64,000 bases of DNA from contig NZ_JACJRQ010000003.1 of NCBI RefSeq assembly GCF_014697355.1, positions 310,001 through 374,000 on the forward strand, in the 5' to 3' direction. How positions within the stretch are numbered: position 1 is the first letter of the stretch; each line of letters begins with the position of its first letter. Origin of the DNA: Nostoc calcicola FACHB-3891. Its GTDB lineage: Bacteria; Cyanobacteriota; Cyanobacteriia; Cyanobacteriales; Nostocaceae. Made by a program: the position numbers and the translations under genes. The notes below the pieces were generated by a model. The model worked only from the letters and a program-made list of their open reading frames with translations, had not been told where the DNA came from and did no database searches. Positions 63,534 to 64,000 of the stretch are shown piece after piece.

Positions 63534-64000
63534 ATGACTAAATTGGTAGTTTTGAAATTTGGCAAAGGCAGTTTTGAGACTGGGTTTCCAGTTACTCTGC
63601 AAATTGGAGAAGAAAATAGCCGCCCTGAAACTGAAGTTATCGGCGAACTACCGTCAGAGATAGAATTACCGCTAAATTTTAATTGTTGGCAAGCGATTTA
63701 TCGTCATTTAGATTTTTCTGCTCGTCCCAAAGGACTACCAAAACTCCAGAAACCAATTTCAAGTCAACAAGAGTGTTTACAAGCAGCAGACAAACTGCGC
63801 GATCGCCTCAATCAATGGCTGCAATCAGAAACCTTTCGCAGCATCCGCGAGAAGTGGCTCGAAAAACTGCAAACATATGACCAAATTCGAGTAATTTTAC
63901 AAACTGAAGATTATCAACTGCAAAAGCTTCCTTGGCATCTTTGGGAATTAATAGAACGCTATCCACATGCAGAAATCGCCTTGGGCGCTCCTAGCTATGA
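63534..64000 (+). CDS. CHAT-domain protein, N-terminal part (runs off the window)
   Basis: The frame from ATG 63534 is open for 155 codons to the window end. It begins MTKLVVLKFGKGSFETGFPV then TLQIGEENSRPETEVIGELP, and ends LPWHLWELIERYPHAEIALG then APSY. This N-terminal pattern (VVLK-G-F-GF-VTL-IG, later LPWHLW and E-ALG-P) is typical of cyanobacterial CHAT proteins that lack N-terminal TPRs; the catalytic His/Cys would be downstream. It is divergent from the sigma-like/DUF1822 pair. Its ATG lies in an AAATGAC repeat and has no clear ribosome site. Confidence 0.75.
   Translation, partial: MTKLVVLKFGKGSFETGFPVTLQIGEENSRPETEVIGELPSEIELPLNFNCWQAIYRHLDFSARPKGLPKLQKPISSQQECLQAADKLRDRLNQWLQSETFRSIREKWLEKLQTYDQIRVILQTEDYQLQKLPWHLWELIERYPHAEIALGAPSY

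Noticed and set aside
63683..63880. 65-codon frame inside the right-edge CHAT gene
   Set aside because: It is out of phase with the recognisable CHAT N-terminal frame, which is open through the same bases to the window end.
40000..64000. cas genes for the CRISPR array
   Set aside because: None of the genes within reach of the array shows Cas1, Cas2, Cas6, Cas10 or helicase motifs, so no CRISPR-Cas system is called.
1..64000. tRNA, rRNA and riboswitch genes
   Set aside because: Read through all spacers looking for tRNA T-arm motifs and known riboswitch cores and found nothing convincing. A covariance-model scan would be decisive; any hit above threshold would overturn this.

Overview
The window reads as chromosomal DNA of a filamentous, probably Nostocales-type cyanobacterium. 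The sequence shows many GCGATCGC (HIP1) sites, a Mg-chelatase H-family gene, a CoaR/CoaT cobalt-export pair, DUF1350, DUF1822 and DUF4912 proteins, a PEP-CTERM protein, Uma2 and CHAT genes, and long spacers filled with short palindromic repeats. I see no rRNA, tRNA, phage or intact transposase gene. The species cannot be named from this alone.

Left third (1-20,300): the 3' part of a chlH/bchH-family gene, a VapBC-type toxin-antitoxin pair, a DUF1350 hydrolase-like protein, type-2 argC, an MFS transporter, glycerol kinase glpK, a secreted two-repeat protein, a PAS plus Crp-type regulator followed by about 1 kb of AT-rich spacer holding an orphan terminator, then murD and glyS on the minus strand, and a PEP-CTERM protein.

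Middle (20,300-40,000): a WcaI-like glycosyltransferase, an RND efflux pair (membrane fusion protein plus permease), an RpiB-type isomerase, a carotenoid oxygenase with two extra N-terminal domains, the divergent coaT/coaR module with a clear MerR-type operator, a very large PstS-like/DUF4912 repeat protein, and a methyltransferase.

Right third (40,000-64,000): a six-repeat CRISPR array with no cas genes, a coiled-coil-like 84-bp tandem repeat, a GT39-like membrane protein, class I aldolase, a DUF2236 oxygenase, a GH31 glucosidase, a Uma2-CHAT pair with a second Uma2 gene and a CHAT gene fragment, an RTX-type repeat protein, a P-loop kinase, a TpsA-like exoprotein, and at the right edge a sigma-like gene plus DUF1822 facing a CHAT protein that runs off the window.

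The most distinctive property is repeat activity. At least six families of about 90-220 bp palindromic or MITE-like elements sit between genes. Related low-complexity repeats have entered reading frames in phase: in the chelatase, in glycerol kinase, twice in MurD, and at the end of the TpsA-like protein. They also seem to supply start codons (DUF2236, right-edge CHAT). The best candidate for an under-described system is the sigma-like/DUF1822/CHAT cluster at 60.6-64 kb, together with the Uma2-CHAT locus at 50-54 kb.
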